Shown: positions 62,505 to 64,000 of the stretch, one piece after another
Numbering within the stretch: position 1 is the first letter of the stretch
Layout: each line of letters starts with the position of its first letter
Assembly (NCBI GenBank): GCA_036476315.1
Contig: JAZGBI010000063.1
Location: 1 to 64,000, forward strand
Source of the DNA: Candidatus Neomarinimicrobiota bacterium
Lineage (GTDB): Bacteria; Fidelibacterota; Marinisomatia; Marinisomatales; S15-B10
Reading direction: 5' to 3'
DNA: 64,000 bases
Translations under genes and position numbers: made by a program
Notes under the pieces: generated by a model
Seen by the model: only the letters and a program-made list of their open reading frames with translations
Told to the model about the DNA's origin: nothing
Database searches by the model: none

Positions 62505-63557
62505 ATGTTTCAGAAAAGAGTAAAGCTGAGATTGGCTGATTTTGACTACAATCTGCCAAAGACGCGAATCGCCCAGTATCCCGCAAGGCGGCGTGATTAC
62601 GCCAAGCTAATGGTCGTTCGCAGAGATGGCAAGACGGTCGAGCACAAAAAGTTTTTTCATATTGTTGACTATCTGAAAAAGAACGATCTGTTAATCCTGA
62701 ACAAGACAAAGGTGTTCCCCGCCCGCCTGTTTGCTGTGAAGGACCGCACGGACGCAAGGGTGGAGGTATTTCTTCTGCGTGAACTGGAGAATGATCTCTG
62801 GGAAGTTCTGGTTAAACCGGCCAGAAAGGTTCGCATCGGTAACAAACTCCATTTCATAGGTAATGTCTACTGTGATGTCATTGACAACACTGTTTCCGGT
62901 GGCCGGGTAGTTCGGTTCGAGTACGAGAGTGATGACTTCTACAAGATAATCGATAGGATTGGCCATTCTCCTCTTCCCCCATATATTAACCGGCCGGCGG
63001 AACCGCGTGACAAGGAGAGATATCAGACCGTCTTTGCCGAAAGGAGAGGTGCGGTTGCCGCCCCCACCGCAGGACTTCATTTTACCGAGAGCCTTCTTAA
63101 AAAGGCGGAGAAGAAGGGCATCAAAATTGGCCATATTATTCTGCATATTGGTCTGGGAACCTTTCGCCCCGTTCAAGTGGAAGATCTGACGCGGCATCAG
63201 ATGGATTCAGAATACTTTGAAGTCCCCGCTGAAACCGCTATTGCAATTAATGAAGCACGGGCGAAGGGAAAAAGAATTTTTGCGGCGGGCACCTCAACAG
63301 TCAGGGCCCTGGAAACGGTGGTTGTTTCTGGATTCCAGGTGACTGCCAAGCGCGGCTGGACAGACAAATTCATTTACCCCCCCTACGACTTCAAGATGAC
63401 CGATGCTTTGTTGACGAATTTCCATCAGCCCAAATCGACCCTCCTGATGCTCATATGTGCTTTTGCCGACAGGGAATTCATTTTTAAGGCGTACAGGGAG
63501 GCACTGAAGAGCGATTACCGGTTCCTAAGCTACGGCGACGCCATGTTGATTCTTTGA
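62505..63557 (+). CDS. queA: S-adenosylmethionine:tRNA ribosyltransferase-isomerase
   Basis: A 350-residue enzyme of queuosine biosynthesis that moves the ribose of SAM to 7-aminomethyl-7-deazaguanine in tRNA. Motifs: LADFDYNLPKTRIAQYPARRRDYAKLMV, ILNKTKVFPARLF, LPPYINRPAEPRDKERYQTVFAERRGAVAAPTAGLHFTESLL, HIILHIGLGTFRPVQVEDLTRHQMDSEYFEV, AGTSTVRALETVV, TDKFIYPPYDFKMTDALLTNFHQPKSTLLML and a final GDAMLIL. The length is normal. It follows ruvB by 13 bases and is followed by a repeat array. Confidence 0.97.
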   Translation: MFQKRVKLRLADFDYNLPKTRIAQYPARRRDYAKLMVVRRDGKTVEHKKFFHIVDYLKKNDLLILNKTKVFPARLFAVKDRTDARVEVFLLRELENDLWEVLVKPARKVRIGNKLHFIGNVYCDVIDNTVSGGRVVRFEYESDDFYKIIDRIGHSPLPPYINRPAEPRDKERYQTVFAERRGAVAAPTAGLHFTESLLKKAEKKGIKIGHIILHIGLGTFRPVQVEDLTRHQMDSEYFEVPAETAIAINEARAKGKRIFAAGTSTVRALETVVVSGFQVTAKRGWTDKFIYPPYDFKMTDALLTNFHQPKSTLLMLICAFADREFIFKAYREALKSDYRFLSYGDAMLIL

Positions 63558-63564
63558 GACAAGA

Positions 63565-63880
63565 TTCGAGAACCAAGAACCAAAAACAAGGATCAAGTGT
63601 CAAGGAACAAGTATCAAGTATCAAGTGTCAAGGATCAAGTCACCAGTCACCAGTTGGCAGTTTCACGCATTACCCATCATTTTCTCCATTATCAATAATC
63701 AATTGTCAATAGTCAATCGTCAATGTTCTCCATCTCTCCGTTCCTCCACTTCCTCAAGTTTCCCGTCTCCCCGTCTCCGGTTTTCAATAATCAATTGTCT
63801 TCACGCGTCACGTCGGAGCGCAGTTGAGCGGAGTTGAGCAAAGTTGAGCAAAGCGAAATCCCGACGCTCTCTCGGGGCGT
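63565..63880. repeat. Composite repeat array, second full copy
   Basis: Same order of word families as at 38.8-39.06 kb: CAAG-NNN words (63585-63642), CCAGTCACCAGTTGGCAG, a CACGCATTACCCATC spacer, TTCTCCATT, TCAATNN words (63683-63725), CTCCATCT/CCTCCACTT words, CCCGTCTCCCCGTCTCC, then TCAATAATCAATTG. It ends with GTCGGAGCGCAGTTGAGCGG and CGAAATCCCGACGC at 63813-63870, the inverted form of the block at 24813-24862. The last 120 bases of the window hold no gene that can be supported. Confidence 0.75.
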
Positions 63881-64000
63881 AGATCCCGATGAACATCGGG
63901 GCATCACGAGTTAAGATCAATCTATTCCCTGTTGAAACTTTCAACTTTGTCTCTTAGGATGACGCCTAATGTCTGGAGTTGACCGAATGCGTGTTTCGGC

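Overview
This window looks like a chromosomal stretch from a bacterium of the Fibrobacteres-Chlorobi-Bacteroidetes (FCB) assemblage, possibly a Neomarinimicrobiota- or Calditrichota-like lineage. That placement is inference. It rests on the flavour of the proteins (an exported penicillin acylase, M28 peptidases with PA and PDZ domains, a PQQ-type sugar dehydrogenase, kinase-less sensors, RecN, UvrA, RuvB, QueA) and on the abundance of degenerate short-word repeats between genes. No rRNA, tRNA, CRISPR array, intact transposase, phage gene or integrase was recognised.

Layout. 1-10.0 kb: a signalling island on the plus strand. Three sensors without kinase domains (receiver-PAS, GAF and Cache types) share a conserved C-terminal tail. 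They are followed by two hybrid-type histidine kinases, each with its own stand-alone receiver, and by a receiver-HisKA_3 kinase with a NarL/LuxR regulator. 10-16 kb: small accessory genes (CGNR regulator, methyltransferase, YdeI-like, DoxX, YdcF-like), mostly on the minus strand. 16-27 kb: a repeat-rich accessory zone. It holds an XRE-S24 (LexA/CI-type) repressor, three toxin-antitoxin pairs (RelE/ParE, HigBA, VapBC), a STAS/GHKL ATPase convergent with a DUF4325 protein, and several copies of a non-autonomous element with GGTCGGACC ends.

27.8-47.9 kb: a DNA damage/mutagenesis set. dinB, ssb and the PHP domain of a DnaE polymerase lie together at 27.9-30.6 kb, but the polymerase core of DnaE lies 15 kb downstream at 45.6-47.9 kb on the same strand. 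The split falls between two domains and no domain appears to be lost. The intervening block carries ordinary chromosomal genes (Lrp regulator, 2-hydroxyglutarate oxidase, glutamine synthetase, M28 peptidase, aldo/keto reductase, recN, GNAT-YoaP, TfoX-N, DUF2461, RpiB) and several broken genes.

48-63.6 kb: a dense plus-strand block. It has three envelope hydrolases (penicillin acylase, GDPD, M28-PDZ), then uvrA, transketolase, an AmmeMemoRadiSam radical SAM enzyme, a geranylgeranyl-reductase-type flavoprotein, pterin carbinolamine dehydratase, ruvB and queA. The window ends in another repeat array.

Most noteworthy: the DnaE split between PHP and polymerase domains; the shared C-terminal tail of the kinase-less sensors; heptamer-periodic repeat arrays with a recurring order of word families; the convergent STAS-HATPase/DUF4325 pair; and a methyltransferase interrupted by two consecutive in-frame TGA codons next to a perfect hairpin.
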